Below are positions 10,731 through 22,932 of a stretch of 64,000 bases of DNA, one piece after another. Location of the stretch: positions 5,067,001 through 5,131,000 of the forward strand of contig JARFIW010000999.1 in the NCBI GenBank assembly GCA_036346225.1, written 5' to 3'. Every line of letters starts with the position of its first letter. Position 1 is the stretch's first letter. The translations under genes were made by a program, and so were the position numbers. A model generated the notes under the pieces. That model searched no databases. It was not told the DNA's origin and worked only from the letters and a program-made list of their open reading frames with translations. This DNA is from Platerodrilus igneus (Eukaryota; Arthropoda; Insecta; Coleoptera; Lycidae).

Positions 10731-11786
10731 TGAACGTGCTAAAAATAGTGGTAATTAGGTAAAGTAGATATGTTAACTTTGAAAGATTACTATATGCTCA
10801 AATTTATCCCTATGCTATGTAGAATTTCTGTAATTATTTCTCCAGGAAACAATTTTATAACTACATTGGTTGAACGAGTTCACTAGATATTTAACGGTAG
10901 CTCGCGTTGGTTCTTCTATGCTAAATAGAAGAAACCCAATCGAACATTTAGAAATTCTTATGATGATTATTGTACTTTCTTTTTTTTATGTGACTGAGAG
11001 GTAATTGAAGTGTGATATTCTTTTTAATAGAACTGTTTCAGCTCGCTGTGTAACCAAGGTTTTCGAACTAATGTTTGCTTGGTCGTACCGCAGAAGTTTG
11101 CTTTATCATTACAGCACATTTTGCGTGGCTGTATGTAGATCAAGTTAGGCTGATAAGAGTACTCATTGTAGCTACCTATACCCTTCACCGTTTATGTGAT
11201 ACAATAGTATATGGTAATACCATTAAACTAGCAACATTCAGGAAATTCCTAATTATTAAAAATACATACCTAGATAAGGGATCATAAAGGATATAAACAA
11301 GTGAACTCGCGAATTAAATAAAGGACGAGTAACGTTGGTTGCCTAACTGAACTGATTGAAATGATAAAGATAAATATAAGACAAGTAGAGATGGCTGCCT
11401 AATTGAGCGGATCTGAAATAATTAAAGTGCAAACCTGTATATCGAATAAGTAGAAATTGAAATGGTTTTCAAAGTAAGGAGAAAGTAAATTTTCAAATAC
11501 GAAATGGAATGTAACATGTTTTAAGTCATTTTTTATGCTGTGTGGCCATCTGATTTAGATTTTGTGAAGTTTTACCAATATAAAAAGCAACATATTAATA
11601 AAAAGAACTTGGCACAAAAATATTATAATTATATGTAGATTGTATGTAACCAAAATGAAAATATTACATTCTTAACGAGATTCATTGTAATTAATTGAAT
11701 TTCCAGAAGTTTTCTTAAACCTTTATTTATCATTAAAGTCAAAACACCATTACAAATTGCGTTATAAATAAACTTTTCTGTTCTAG
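10731..11786. other. Probable PGM2 intron, no exon recognised
   Basis: The next feature to the right is an internal PGM2 exon, so this is most simply intron. I found no sequence encoding the earlier PGM2 landmarks (the catalytic TASHNP loop) here or further left in the window. Confidence 0.5.
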
Positions 11787-13223
11787 ATTTCCAAATCCAG
11801 AGGAAGGTAAAAGCAGCTTAAATCTCTCATTTAAGACTGCTGATGAAAATAATTCTACTGTAATTCTAGCAAACGATCCCGATGCCGATCGATTAGCAGT
11901 TGCCGAAAAAGATCCCATGTAAATATTATTTTGTTTTGTTTTGACTTAGTATAATCACGTACTTACAGCACAGACCAATGGATAGTTTTTAATGGTAACG
12001 AAATAGGTGCTTTACTAGGTTGGTGGATGTTCCACTGTCACCAATCAAATGGGAAAGAACCATTAAGCGATTGCTATTTTCTTTCTAGTACTGTAAGCTC
12101 AAAAATATTAAAATCGATTGCCACTGCAGAAGGGCTTAACTTCGTTGAAACACTCACTGGTTTCAAATGGATGGGTATGTCCAAATTTTGCAGCGAACTA
12201 GAATTAGATGACTCCAGGTCGAAGTGCTATCGATCATTGAAAGTTTCTTTTTGTTAACAGCTGTTGCAAACATCTTTAGTAAGAAAGAGCTTGAAGATGC
12301 TTTGATCAGCATGGCTGCTCAATGGATCCAAGCGACTTTGTGCCTCTGCTGTGGAAGATGTTCACAGTAGTTGTGAATGAAACTGCTAGACAAAAATAAA
12401 CTTCCAGTAGACCATGGACTCTGGCGTGGAAAGTTCTGGTTCTAAGCTAGAATCCCAGTAAAGCCTCTGCATTTGTACAGTGATTGTTCATTATAGGTAA
12501 TCGATCTCATGAGCTTATACAACAGAATAAGAAAGTCATTTTCGCATTTGAAGAAGCTATTGGTTTCATGGTTGGCGATGTTGTATTAGACAAAGATGGA
12601 TTGAATGCTGCAGTAAATATGGGAACGCTAGCATCTTATCTGTATAATCATAATCTAACATTAGCACAACAACTCAGAGAAATTTACAATGAATACGGTT
12701 ATCATATTACACTTAATTCGTATTATATTTGTCAGGATTCCATGTTGATAAAGAAAATATTTAATCGTCTACGGAACTACTCTGGGCAGTTAAATTCGGT
12801 GTGTATCTTAATGAATTTTGTACTGTAAATTTAACATTATTTCTAGTATCCGACTGGAATTTTAAATAATAAATATACAATAACAAGCGTTAGGGATCTT
12901 ACAACTGGATTTGACAACAGCCAACCTGATAATAAAGCCATCTTACCGACATCTAAAAGTAGCCAAATGATAACATTTAACTTTAATAATGGTCTTGTTG
13001 CTACTTTAAGAACAAGTGGCACCGAACCAAAAGTAAAATACTATACTGAAATGTGTGGTTCTCCTAGTCAAACGTAAGGGTAAAAGTTTTTACAATACTT
13101 GGTCTTAAATATATTTTTTTTAGAAATGAGGAGTTACGTGGAGTTCTTAAAGAGATGGTAGGTGGAATTGTATCTGAATTCCTTGAACCAGATTTGAATG
13201 GTCTTATATCAAAGACAGATTAG
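11787..13223 (+). CDS. PGM2: Phosphoglucomutase-2, last five coding exons
   Basis: Cytosolic enzyme that interconverts hexose or pentose 1- and 5/6-phosphates (PGM2/PGM2L1 family). Exons are 11787-11918, 11969-12174, 12497-12798, 12847-13073 and 13124-13223, all GT-AG and all joining in frame. Landmarks: [13 protein letters not shown] is the metal-binding DxDxD loop; [21 protein letters not shown] spans the second splice junction; [13 protein letters not shown] is the sugar-binding loop; [21 protein letters not shown]; and [12 protein letters not shown] is the phosphate-binding loop near the carboxy end. The stop is TAG at 13221. The amino-terminal half, including the phosphoserine loop, is not in the window. 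The coding sequence here is intact. A longer reading through the second donor to 12257 is intron read-through. Confidence 0.95.
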
Positions 13224-13455
13224 TGTACAAAATTCCTCTTATAACTTAATGAACAAATAATTACTTTACAGTAATTTGTGATATCAAATTGTTGATATTG
13301 TTTTATATTTTTTATGTAGATAGACGTACATGGCAGCTTGTATTATTTAAAATAATATGATTATCAACTATACTTGATAAATAGAAATGATCTCCTGTTT
13401 CATTTGTTACATTATCAAAAAATAAATGTTTTATTACTATTACAATAGCTACTAC

Positions 13456-13720
13456 TATAGTTCATTCGCTTTAACTTTAGGATGACGTCACAACTAGATA
13501 AAATGTTACACTGCCAATGTTAGTTTAAATTCTAATATATTTAATGAAAGATACACAAATATTCTCATTGGCTAAAGGAATTGGTGGCAACACTGTGTAG
13601 AACTGCCGACCTTTATGTGTTAAATGACAATATTCTTCAAGCAGAATTCTAGGTATTCATTTACATACAGTTGCTATACTACATTTGACGTCATCCTAAA
13701 GTTAAAACGAATGAACTATA
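13456..13720. mobile_element. Tc1/mariner-type MITE with 35-bp terminal inverted repeats
   Basis: The left arm (13456-13490) starts TATAGTTCATTCG and ends GGATGACGTCA. The right arm (13686-13720) is its reverse complement with a single mismatch. The outer TATA is compatible with a duplicated TA target. The 195-bp interior has no coding potential. It lies about 230 bp downstream of the PGM2 stop. Confidence 0.85.
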
Positions 13721-13794
13721 CCTTCTATAATGTTGAACATAATATAGGGGTTTATCAAATTGTATTTGTAGCCCATACTTATAATGGGTTTTAA

Positions 13795-14052
13795 GTATTA
13801 AATTGAAAAGTAGAAAAACTTTTAACCAAACCCATAAAATAATCATAATTCTTTATTTTATTCGACGACATAGTTCCGAATACCAATATATTCATTCTCA
13901 AGTACACTAAAAAATAGAAAACATATGGAACAAAATTAAAATGGTAAAGAAGTACTGACCTTAAACAAACTATTTACATATCATATAAATACAAAAACAA
14001 ATTCAATTTTAGGAAATGCATAAATGTTGTGACAAAAATAAATTAAAAGTGT
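13795..14052. repeat. Dispersed repeat X, copy 1
   Basis: Reverse-complement counterpart of 27095-27345. Shared blocks include AACCAAACCCATAAAATAAT, CAATATATTCATTCTC/CAATGTATTCATTCTC, and AAAGAAGTACTGACCTTAAA. The family is unidentified. Confidence 0.7.
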
Positions 14053-16022
14053 GACTTGTCAAAAAGACAAGTTATATATTGCTGTGATTCTCGTTACTAC
14101 GGTGAAATCTCCTCTGATATTCGATTTCTTACCTGAATATCGCCTCTTGAATCCTTCCGCCTCGGCTACTCAATTAGTTAAAACTTTCATCCTCATTCAT
14201 AAAAAAAACAAACACATTCCTACCACAAACATCAACGTTAACTCTATTTACATTAATATTCACAATACATTAAAATTTCAAAATTAAATTTCAGCATAAA
14301 TTTCAGCATCATAAAATTTCAAGTTCAAATTTGTCATCATTTTAATTTGCATCCAGAATTAGAGTCTTTGTAGGATGCATACTAATTAAGTAAACAATAT
14401 TTGCAGACCAGAGTCTGAATAAAAGGGAGCATCTCCCACCCATTTACGTTAATTTAACAGGTTAGTCTAATTGAGCTCAAAGACAGACCAAATTTTCATC
14501 ATAATCAAAAACATAAACCTGATAAATACTCCTTTCCTACTTATACAAGAAAATTTTACCTTAAAATTCAAAATTTGTTGTTTATACAAATTTACTACTG
14601 TCCATCTTTATCAAACAAATTATAAATATATTCAACACACACCAAAACATCAAAGATCGAACAACAATGCATAGGTTACCTGAAGGTTACTGCACTCGTG
14701 GCTCCAATGTACCTCGTCCTTGCTAATCCCACCATTCCAGCTGGTTTATGTTTACGTCTTCGGATTTCTGACCGCCTTTAAAATTTTTCTACAACACCGT
14801 TCGTCTAAAAAGGTTTCAGGGCTTCTCAGGAATTCATCTATGTATATCTAAATTTTGTTTTGTGGATCCAATCACGTTTACGAATAACATTTGATTACTA
14901 ACACTCCCGAAAAATAGCACTGAAATTCATAATTCTTTCACGCTATACCCAAAACTGCATACTTCTATTTATTTATTTATCGTTATTAATTTGGATAATT
15001 GGTACAGTAATACCCGCAAATATAACTAGACTTTATTACCTTTATTTATCTTCTCTAAGTGCACTAATGCATAATAACTGTTATAGTAGCACGTAATCAC
15101 CATCTATTCTGCTGGACGTATCAAAAAATAAAGAGCAAAACTGTTTGAAGTATCGCATAAAATCAAAAATAAAAGAGAGCTAAACTCCTATCAGCACGGG
15201 TTTATATAATGGCTCGCTTGCAAGTCGAATTTGTCCCGCGACGGACGATTTTAAGAAATTCGCATTCTATTTTCCTTTCCGATGGCTCGGCACAATGATT
15301 CTACTGAAATTTGCACTCGTCTCGCAACACGTCCGAGAACAACTAATTAATTTTACATAGAAATTGTTATGCTTCCACCTCTCATGTTTGCATCTTATTT
15401 CAACCTTAATCGCTAATCTAGTCTGTTCATTCTATCTACAACCTGTGCTCTTGTTTTACATATTTCCCCTCATTTAACTACCAATGCATTCCATCTCGCT
15501 TTGTCTCTATACCACAAACTTGCTTTCTTACTTGCACTCATATATCTTAAAGCTTATCGACTATCATATACATCGTTATTTTTGCAGGTGTTCGGAGTTC
15601 TAATACGCTGAAGGCTTTTGCGTGACTTCCCCACGTCGTTATAATTTCTCGATAGCTTTAGTACTTGGAATGATTAATTTAAATACAAGTTGACATTTTA
15701 ATTCGGCTTCTTTTTATAGAAAGCGTCCAGTGAATAATTTAAATCCCTTATTTTTAATGAAACGAATAAATTTTTATGCTCCATGGTTTTAATAATTCGT
15801 ATTATCTAATGAAAATCTACATTACTTCCTTCTACACGTTGATTATGATTATATACAAACCCTACATTCTAATAGAATGATTTAAATCTACACAGTAGAC
15901 CTTTAATTAAGCGTACTATTTTCCACTGCTTTAATATACATGGTGTTTAACATTATCTAAACAATATAAACCCTATGTTTAGAAATAAATGACGAATTTA
16001 TCCAATATGCCTTTAAATGAAG
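14053..16022. other. No gene recognised
   Basis: AT-rich sequence. Short open frames at 14051-14674 are low-complexity. Somewhat less AT-rich patches at 14690-14780 and 15190-15350 have no recognisable motif. Confidence 0.5.
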
Positions 16023-16030
16023 CGTATTAT

Positions 16031-16646
16031 TAGGGCTGGGTCGGCGTATCGATACGTATCGATACGACCCCCGTATACCCTCCCCGATACAGCAAAAAAT
16101 AAATATCGATACTCGATATGTATCGATACGTATCGATATTCGATATAGAATATGTATCGATATTCGATACGCAAAATCCCGTATCGCCCACCCCTATATA
16201 CATACTTATGTCACAAATATATTAAACTTGAAACTTTAATTATTTTGATAACAAACAATTTTAAGTGAAAGATCGAATTGTCAGTAAATACATTATTTTA
16301 AAACGATCTTGTGATTTTATTCCCAAAGAAAGAGTAGAAAAATTTATAGATGCGTATCGATTCGTGCCGACAGGTATCGCCACGCTCTCGATATGTATAC
16401 TTAATCTACACATCTAAACGTTCCGATACGAATCGCTATATATATCTATACGTACCGCTACGTATCTATACGTATCGATATGCATCGATACGAATCGATA
16501 CGTATCGATACGCATCGATACGAATCGATACGCACCGATACGCATCGATACGTATCGATATATATCGATCTTCGATATATCGATACATATCGATATAGAA
16601 TATGTATCGATATTCGATACGCAAAATCCCGTATCGCCCACCCCTA
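16031..16646. mobile_element. Non-autonomous hAT-like element, 8-bp TSD, GTATCGATAC-rich
   Basis: The left end reads TAGGGCTGGG and the right end CCCACCCCTA. CGTATTAT stands immediately outside both ends (16023-16030 and 16647-16654), a perfect 8-bp target-site duplication typical of hAT elements. The interior is dominated by overlapping palindromes around ATCGATA (at least 15 occurrences). A second copy of the right-terminal block (CGATACGCAAAATCCCGTAT, then CGCCCACCCCTA) lies internally at 16153-16196, so part of the terminus has been duplicated. There is no coding sequence; the open frames at 16350-16695 merely read the repeat. Confidence 0.85.
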
Positions 16647-16733
16647 CGTATTATTACCCAAAGCTTCCTTATACCCGGTGATTAAAATTATTTGATGTCT
16701 TTAATTAATTTTCTACCCTGGTCTAAATTTGAG

Positions 16734-16735
<2 letters not shown>

Positions 16736-16776
<41 letters not shown>
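16736..16776. repeat. (TA)n microsatellite
   Basis: About 20 uninterrupted TA units. Confidence 0.95.
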
Positions 16777-16779
<3 letters not shown>

Positions 16780-16782
16780 CTG

Positions 16783-16860
16783 TGATGTACAAGCCCCACA
16801 ACTTGGGCGTCATAAATTATGCTGTGATATCTATCTCTCAGCCCCTACGATTGGGTGCAA
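16783..16860 (-). other. LTR primer-binding-site-like segment next to (TA)n
   Basis: On the - strand this reads TTATGACGCCCAAGTTGTGG then GGCTTGTAC. This resembles the lysine-tRNA primer-binding site of LTR retroelements (TGGCGCCCAACGTGGGGC), with mismatches. A second, more decayed relative (CACCCAATCGTAGGGGCTG) lies about 40 bp away. A third is at 18690-18716. All neighbour AT microsatellites. Confidence 0.3.
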
Positions 16861-18371
16861 TAAAAAGTTGTGATTTTATCCTTATACCACACAAACACTT
16901 GTGAAATTGTTAATTTATAATTTTCTTTTGCCTCGACTAGCTGATTCAATTAAATGAAGCACTTCTATAATACACAGTATAATGATTGAATATTTACAGC
17001 CCCTTTAAATATCTTCTCCCTTTTTAAATCATATACATCTGTCAAATCATTAGAAAATCAAGCCAGAAAAACGAGCTTTTTATTACCTTAAAAGACCTGT
17101 TGAAACGTTTCAAAAATGTCTATAGCTTTTCATAAAATTTATACAAGAAACCCCCAATTTGTCGGCTTTTACACTTTAAATTAAGATTGAGATAAAACAG
17201 TTTTAAAAATAAATTATATCAAAATCTCTAACCTGAAGTATTTTCATAGGTGCTCCTAAGAATTGAAGTTGATATCCAAATCGTTATTGGTGCGTTTATT
17301 TCAATGAAAGATTTTTCATTTCCCCAATAGAATATTTACCATCAATTTACATGAGCAGGCAGCATTCTCCAAAATTGTATTTCTGATCGTAATGGCTCGT
17401 AATTTAAAGTTCTACAGGAATCGTAACATTATTTTAATTGTAATTTATATCGTATTTCGGATTGTCATTGAGATGGACATTCAGATAGGAATTCAGATGG
17501 ACATTCAGAGCCCTGTTTTATTTATTATTACAAATGTTATAATTTCCTAAATCTTATTTACTTAGATCTCAGAAGTACGACACAATTTTCACAATTATAC
17601 ACTCTAAAATTTCACTGTTAACAAATATTTATTATTCACGTAAATATTTGGTACTTTCAAGTATAATGACTGCCCAGTTTCAAAGTATACTAACTCGATA
17701 TTCAATTCTCAAGATATTTATAGGATCGTCCCTCTTTTGTTTGTGATTCGCTGGCTTCACGTGCTAGGCGAGGCCAAGCATATTATCACTTGTTATTTTG
17801 GAAAATTTACCAATTGTATGTATTTTAATTGCATGACGCGGTGTTCTAGGTCACGTAATTCAAATGTTATACCTTACATTTACTTCAGGAATCCCAGGAA
17901 TTTTCGTACATATCGATCACGTAGTGTTGTTTGTTAACCTTATTCTAATCTAAATCGAATAAATTTGGTGTTTGTTTATTTCCTAATAAATTGGATTTTC
18001 GAACAACTGTGATTCTCTTAGATCACGTACGCTTTTAAATAATGCATAATTTCTGCGTGCGTTTACGATGATATCTTAACACACTTTTTGAATGTTTATC
18101 TAGCCAATTCATGCAGGTTTTTCACTGATTTAATTTTAATGCGTTTCGTTACCTTTATAAATTCTAATCTTTGCTAGTAGCTACTCTTGGATATGTGTTT
18201 TAATCGTTTGTACTGCTATATACAGTGTGTTCGCAACTAATAATTTTTATAATAACCTATTTACTCTTCTAATATCTATAATTCCGTGCTTCTGTTACTT
18301 GGGAGTTTCCTTTGCTTATTCTACGACCCCAATGACAACCTACCCCTAAATTAACCCTATAATTACAGCAT

Positions 18372-18374
<3 letters not shown>
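16861..18374. other. No gene recognised
   Basis: Unique-looking AT-rich sequence without supported features. Confidence 0.5.

Positions 18375-18409
<35 letters not shown>
18375..18409. repeat. (AT)n microsatellite
   Basis: About 17 AT units immediately left of an inverted-repeat element. Confidence 0.95.
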
Positions 18410-18410
<1 letters not shown>

Positions 18411-18411
<1 letters not shown>

Positions 18412-18563
18412 AATAGTTTTTAAGATGAAACGAAAACCCAACCTTGTATGTAAAGTTGAATTACCATTTCAAATCGAACTAGTAATTGAAAACCACTAAA
18501 AGAACGGCTACAGCAGGACTTGAACCTGCAACCTCTGATTTTTGTTTCATCTTAATAACTATT
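18411..18563. mobile_element. Small inverted-repeat element containing a tRNA-like 3' half
   Basis: AATAGTTTTTAAGATGAAAC at 18412 is matched in reverse complement at 18563 down to about 18537 (23 of 25 positions). The interior, on the - strand, has a T-arm/B-box-like block (GGTTGCAGGTTCAAGTCC then TGCTG). No A box or acceptor stem is visible, so it is not a tRNA gene. Confidence 0.55.
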
Positions 18564-18612
18564 AATATATATTAAGCATTCATTTGCATTCCAAATGTGG
18601 ATTATTCTTCTC

Positions 18613-18614
<2 letters not shown>

Positions 18615-18655
<41 letters not shown>
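18615..18655. repeat. (AT)n microsatellite
   Basis: About 20 AT units. It is followed at 18656-18720 by a PBS-like segment similar to that at 16783. Confidence 0.95.
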
Positions 18656-18656
<1 letters not shown>

Positions 18657-18689
18657 CCGTGGAATCTGGGATTAAACTTTTAACATCGA

Positions 18690-18716
18690 GCCCCAGCGTT
18701 GGGCCGTCATAAGATT
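18690..18716 (-). other. LTR primer-binding-site-like segment
   Basis: On the - strand this reads TTATGACGGCCCAACGCTGG then GGCTCG, close to the tRNA-Lys-complementary primer-binding site of many LTR elements. It has the same relation to a neighbouring AT microsatellite as the copy at 16783. No LTR or gag could be recognised nearby. Confidence 0.3.
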
Positions 18717-19017
18717 GCCGTGGAACCTTGGAAAAACCTAGATTAATTCTTGGACGAAACTGGGACAAAGCTTTAACATCAGTCCTTTATCAGTGTCATT
18801 AAATAAGTTTCAAAAAATGCACAAATTTCAAAAGAAAATTTCTTACCCTTTTATTGCTGCTTCAAAAATCTTCAGCAGCTGTGCCTCTTCTCGGATACCT
18901 AAATTTACAACCATTCTTCCTTCACACTCGCATCCCATTCAATAAAATCACCAAATAATACAACAATCATACAACCTTTTATTTACCATTATTTACAGAC
19001 AAATTATTCACATGTAT

Positions 19018-19428
19018 TATTCGGTCTCTTTGTCGCACGTTGTCGTGTTTAATTTTAAGTCGTATATTTGTAGTTGTAAATCTAATAGTAAAACTGTCAT
19101 CCCTTGTTCTCTTATATCCTGTCGTAAAAATTCCTTGTGCATGTGTAAATAAGTTGGACTAAGAGTAGTGAACAAACACTCTCTCATGGATATCGAAGCA
19201 GAACAGTCAGTTTTTCGTTCGGTAACGTGAGTTTGTCAATAGTGCCGCGGACTTTATCGATATGCCCCTAAAAAACACAGTGCAAGTGCAAAGTAACACG
19301 GACTAAATCTCGCATACAGTCCACTTAGTTGAAGGAATAGAAACTGCAGCTTAGAACAACAAAAAACCGCGGAGGTAAGTCGATGTACAAAGTTATAAGA
19401 CCCCCCGCGCTGAACATATATAAAAAAA
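19018..19428 (+). repeat. Dispersed repeat R2, copy 1, with conserved splice donor
   Basis: About 410 bp that align along their length with 49498-49900. Both start TCGGTCTCTTTG and share TCCTGTCGTAAAA, CAAACACTCTCTC/CAAAACACTCTCTC, AGTGCAAAGTAACACG, CAGTCCAC and CTTAGAACAA. Both run into a canonical 5' splice site (GCGGAG|GTAAGTCGAT) and then TATAAGACCCCCCG. Similarity stops shortly afterwards. There is no coding capacity. It may be a retroelement LTR/leader or the first exon of an unknown transposon. Confidence 0.8.
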
Positions 19429-21227
19429 TAGTTTGTTACACTAATTACAAACTCAAAATGTGATATGTTTTAAAGTCCTTGATTTTTCTAATTATTTTCA
19501 AACAAATTTCGTAAAATATGAGTAGATGGGCCCCACATATTACCCTAAATTGACTGTACACTGGAATATGGTCAGCTCATAATAACCCAGTTTATTTTGT
19601 ATATACCTTTTACCTAGCATAAATTAATACAAAATTGATAGACCCGTTTACCCTTTACAATCCAATTTATATCCAGAATACAATTTTGTAAGTTTTAAAT
19701 ACACCCTTTTTCAATATTTAACCCCAATAAATTGTCCAGTACATGTATCTTTTCCAATAAGTTTATATAACCATAAGTAAACCCCAAAATTCACTCACAC
19801 AGCACCAAAATTTCTCAAAAGTTTATCAGCCAACAGAAATTTCAAATAAATTACCTGGAGAATGCTTCAGGCTTTCATTCCCTCGACGACGATCGCAAGA
19901 ACACCTCGGCTTCGTTACCATGCGCTGTGATACTTAGCGGATTCACAGACGATAACACCATTTGCGAGCCAAGCGCCTCGTTTCATAGTACTATTCCATA
20001 TCAGCATACAATCCTGGTTGTTTGTGATGCTTACCCCACATATATTATGCTTCCATTTATTGATTTTCGAGCTTTGTATAGTAGTAGCCGGACCTCTATT
20101 AATTTAATATACACTACACGTATTTCGCGTTAATAAATAGAAGGCCGCTACTAATAAGTTACACGTGCTAGCACTATATTTACTGTATTATCAACACATC
20201 TAATACTCACAAAAAAGCTTATACTATTATTTTGGTCAGCATTCAGTACTTTATCGTAATAAAGTAGTATAAAAGCGAAGAGAAGACAAGAGAGAGAGAG
20301 AGAACGTTCATAATTTCGATTCAGTATTTATATTGTTTTAAAATCCTACCCCCGGACACACTTCACGTGAAAAACTTATTTTCAAATCTAAATTCTAACA
20401 ATTTTTAATACAACCGTCTTGAAAATTCCTGAAATTTTGTAGCTTGCTACGTGCTGTATCACCGATTCGCTTTCACCTGTCGCGTGTGCGTACATTTGGA
20501 AAACTGTCTGTTCTTAATCAATGATAATATTCACTGTCGTCATAAAACCCCGCCTGTACTATCTTCATCTCTGTCTTATGAATGTCTGCTGTCATGTTTA
20601 AAACCCCACTTGAGTTATAGAAAATCGATATTGCTGACAGCTCATCTCCACTCCACGTGTATATGGTACGTGCGTTTTCAATATCAACGCTCTTATATCT
20701 GTCTCTATCTGTAGTATATCCGATCGTGGATTTCCTTCGCTCTTTAAGAGTTTTGTTAGCCTTGTGGTTTAAACCAAACTGACGGTTGAAAATATTTCTA
20801 TGAAGTCCTATCTTAATATGCTCATAATTTCGATGAATGTAACCTTTTTAAAACGTTGGTGTTTGTTAATTATCGACCGTTTAGCACAACAATTCTTAGA
20901 CTTTATATTTCGTCGTATTAGATAAAACTGACGTTTATTTGTTACAACGAAAACATTTGCCTTGGAATTATTGATTTTCTTACCCTAGTGCGTTCTCTTA
21001 TGCTCTTACGTGTTGGATTAAAATTAATTATGCATATTCTATTTGCTTTAAAACTGTTTTTCTTTATGTACTTTTAACCTTTCAATTATTAATTAGAAAA
21101 ATACGTCAATACTTGTCCGTTCTCCCTAAATTAATTAAATAAATTTTGCGCGTAAATAATTTGTTCTTTTCTCTATACAGGGTGGTTGAAATTGTATTGT
21201 TTACCCCTGACTTAACCCTTTGAATCC

Positions 21228-21233
<6 letters not shown>
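19429..21233. other. No gene recognised
   Basis: No supported gene. A (GA)n run lies at 20288-20313. Open frames at 19927-20133 and 20451-20714 have no family signature. Confidence 0.5.

Positions 21234-21279
<46 letters not shown>
21234..21279. repeat. (AT)n microsatellite
   Basis: About 22 AT units. Confidence 0.95.
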
Positions 21280-21281
<2 letters not shown>

Positions 21282-21869
21282 AATGTCGCCCAATCCAAAT
21301 AGATTTATAAAAAAATATGGTAATGGTATTGTAAACATGATGAAGTTTTTATAAAAATAAGGTTCGGATCAAATTCGATCACTTCGTTCATAATATTAGA
21401 ACATGAAGTTTTGTGTTGTAGTGTTCCGTAGTGTTTCTAAGTCGATTTCCCATTGGTTAATAATTATTACAAATATAGTGTACATCTCGATATTCGAAGG
21501 TATTTGTTAGAGAAGCTCAGTAACCACTTGTAGACTTCTGAACGCGTTCCGTGACGTCAGAATTGACAGTATCAAGTGGCGCATGTGTAGAGACGATCGA
21601 TCAAGTCGACAGGGTTAAAACGTTTTTGTTTTGAGATGTCAAGATGGATGGTTGAAACATTTCACTTGGCGGTTTTTTTATTAAAGGTAATGTTTTAAGC
21701 TTATAATGTGGTGGTTATTTAAACTAATCTGATTACATCTTGTAATCAGGGCGTTGTTTTGAATGTGATGTTGGTATTTATTGTAAAACCGTTAGTTATT
21801 TGGTCATTGAAGGAAATATTTATGGTTACCTGTTGCTTTTTACTTAGAATTTGATGTGGATTGTTTAAT

Positions 21870-22932
21870 ATGTAAAATTTCAGGTGAATTTACTATTTTA
21901 TTGAATGTTTTGTGTATAAAGGTGTGTTGTTTGGTTTAACAACCGAAAACTATTTACTTATTTAAATTGTTTATTTAATATCTAAATCAGAGTAAAAGTA
22001 ATTACTTATTTATTTGAAATAATGTTGATTTTGTATTTTATGCAGAGTTGGAACTACAATTGCGTTGCACTTATTGCAGATCAATAGCAGAGGTACCATT
22101 ACTGTAATTTTACGACAATTAATGATAAATACTGACATATTAAATCAAATTATTGGGAAAGCTTGAATATGAACAGCATTATATTTCTATGTTATATTTG
22201 TTTTGGTTTAAGATAGAAATTGAATTAACCACAACGTTGTTGTGCATATTTTTGTTTGTAAATTGTAATGCCACGATGTGTTTAATTTTTCAAAAGGTAT
22301 GTTTTAACCGATGCAATCATAATGAATAATTTTTAACGTTTGCTTACTAGATTTAATATATTTAACTAACATGCATTTATATAAACATTTAGTGCCTGAA
22401 TCTTGGCTTGTATTTGTGCTATTAAGTTTTAGGATATGTATTTGCTGCCAACATATTTTGTATTTGTTTGATATTTGTGATGCATTTGACATTTTATTTG
22501 TGTAATTGTTTTATTTCAGCATATTAATCATATTTACAACTGCACTGCTCACATCTTGGTTTAAACTTAATTATATGTTTGTTATTTTTGTATATCCTAT
22601 TATCTAGCTAATGTTCCTATATAATCACGTAGTATTTAACGCTTGTGATAATTGTTGTGATGTAATTAAATTGAACCTCTGGTATGATCCACCATCTTCG
22701 TGCCTTTTGCGTTTGTGTTTATGACTATGATGGAGATTGTCTATTCAATAATAAGCGCCTTTTTAATTATGCACAATCATACCATAAGTTCATTTCAGCG
22801 ATTCATGTCGTCTTGTCAATGTACTTGTAGTTGTACTCCTGCAAATAATAGGAAGTAGGCTAGCTTTTGTGAAACTGTTAATGTATGTATGTGGGTGTGT
22901 GTGTTCGAGCCTTGTTGAATATTACTAACATT
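21870..22932 (+). repeat. Dispersed repeat R3, copy 1 (uninterrupted)
   Basis: Reverse complement of 54495-56720. Blocks shared in order include TACTATTTTATTGAA, TCTAAATCAGAGTAAAA, TTTATTTGAAATAATGTT, TGTAATGCCACGATGTGTTT, GATGCAATCATAATGAATA, CTTGGTTTAAACTTAATTAT, TATCTAGC, TGTACTTGTAGTTGTACTC and TTGTTGAATATTACTAACA. The other copy carries about 1.26 kb of additional DNA at the point corresponding to about 22600. On the - strand at 22492-22304 there is a 62-codon open frame with a counterpart in the other copy. The transposon class is unknown. Confidence 0.8.

Noticed and set aside
12027..12257. Single-exon extension of the PGM2 reading to 12257
   Set aside because: Codons after 12174 follow a GTATGT donor and the conserved reading resumes at 12497, so it is intron read-through.
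16350..16695. Tyr/Arg/Ile/Ser-rich open frames on both strands
   Set aside because: They are direct translation of the GTATCGATAC-type repeats inside the hAT-like element.
18500..18545. Possible tRNA gene on the - strand
   Set aside because: Only a T-arm/B-box-like part is present; no A box, acceptor stem or anticodon arm could be fitted.
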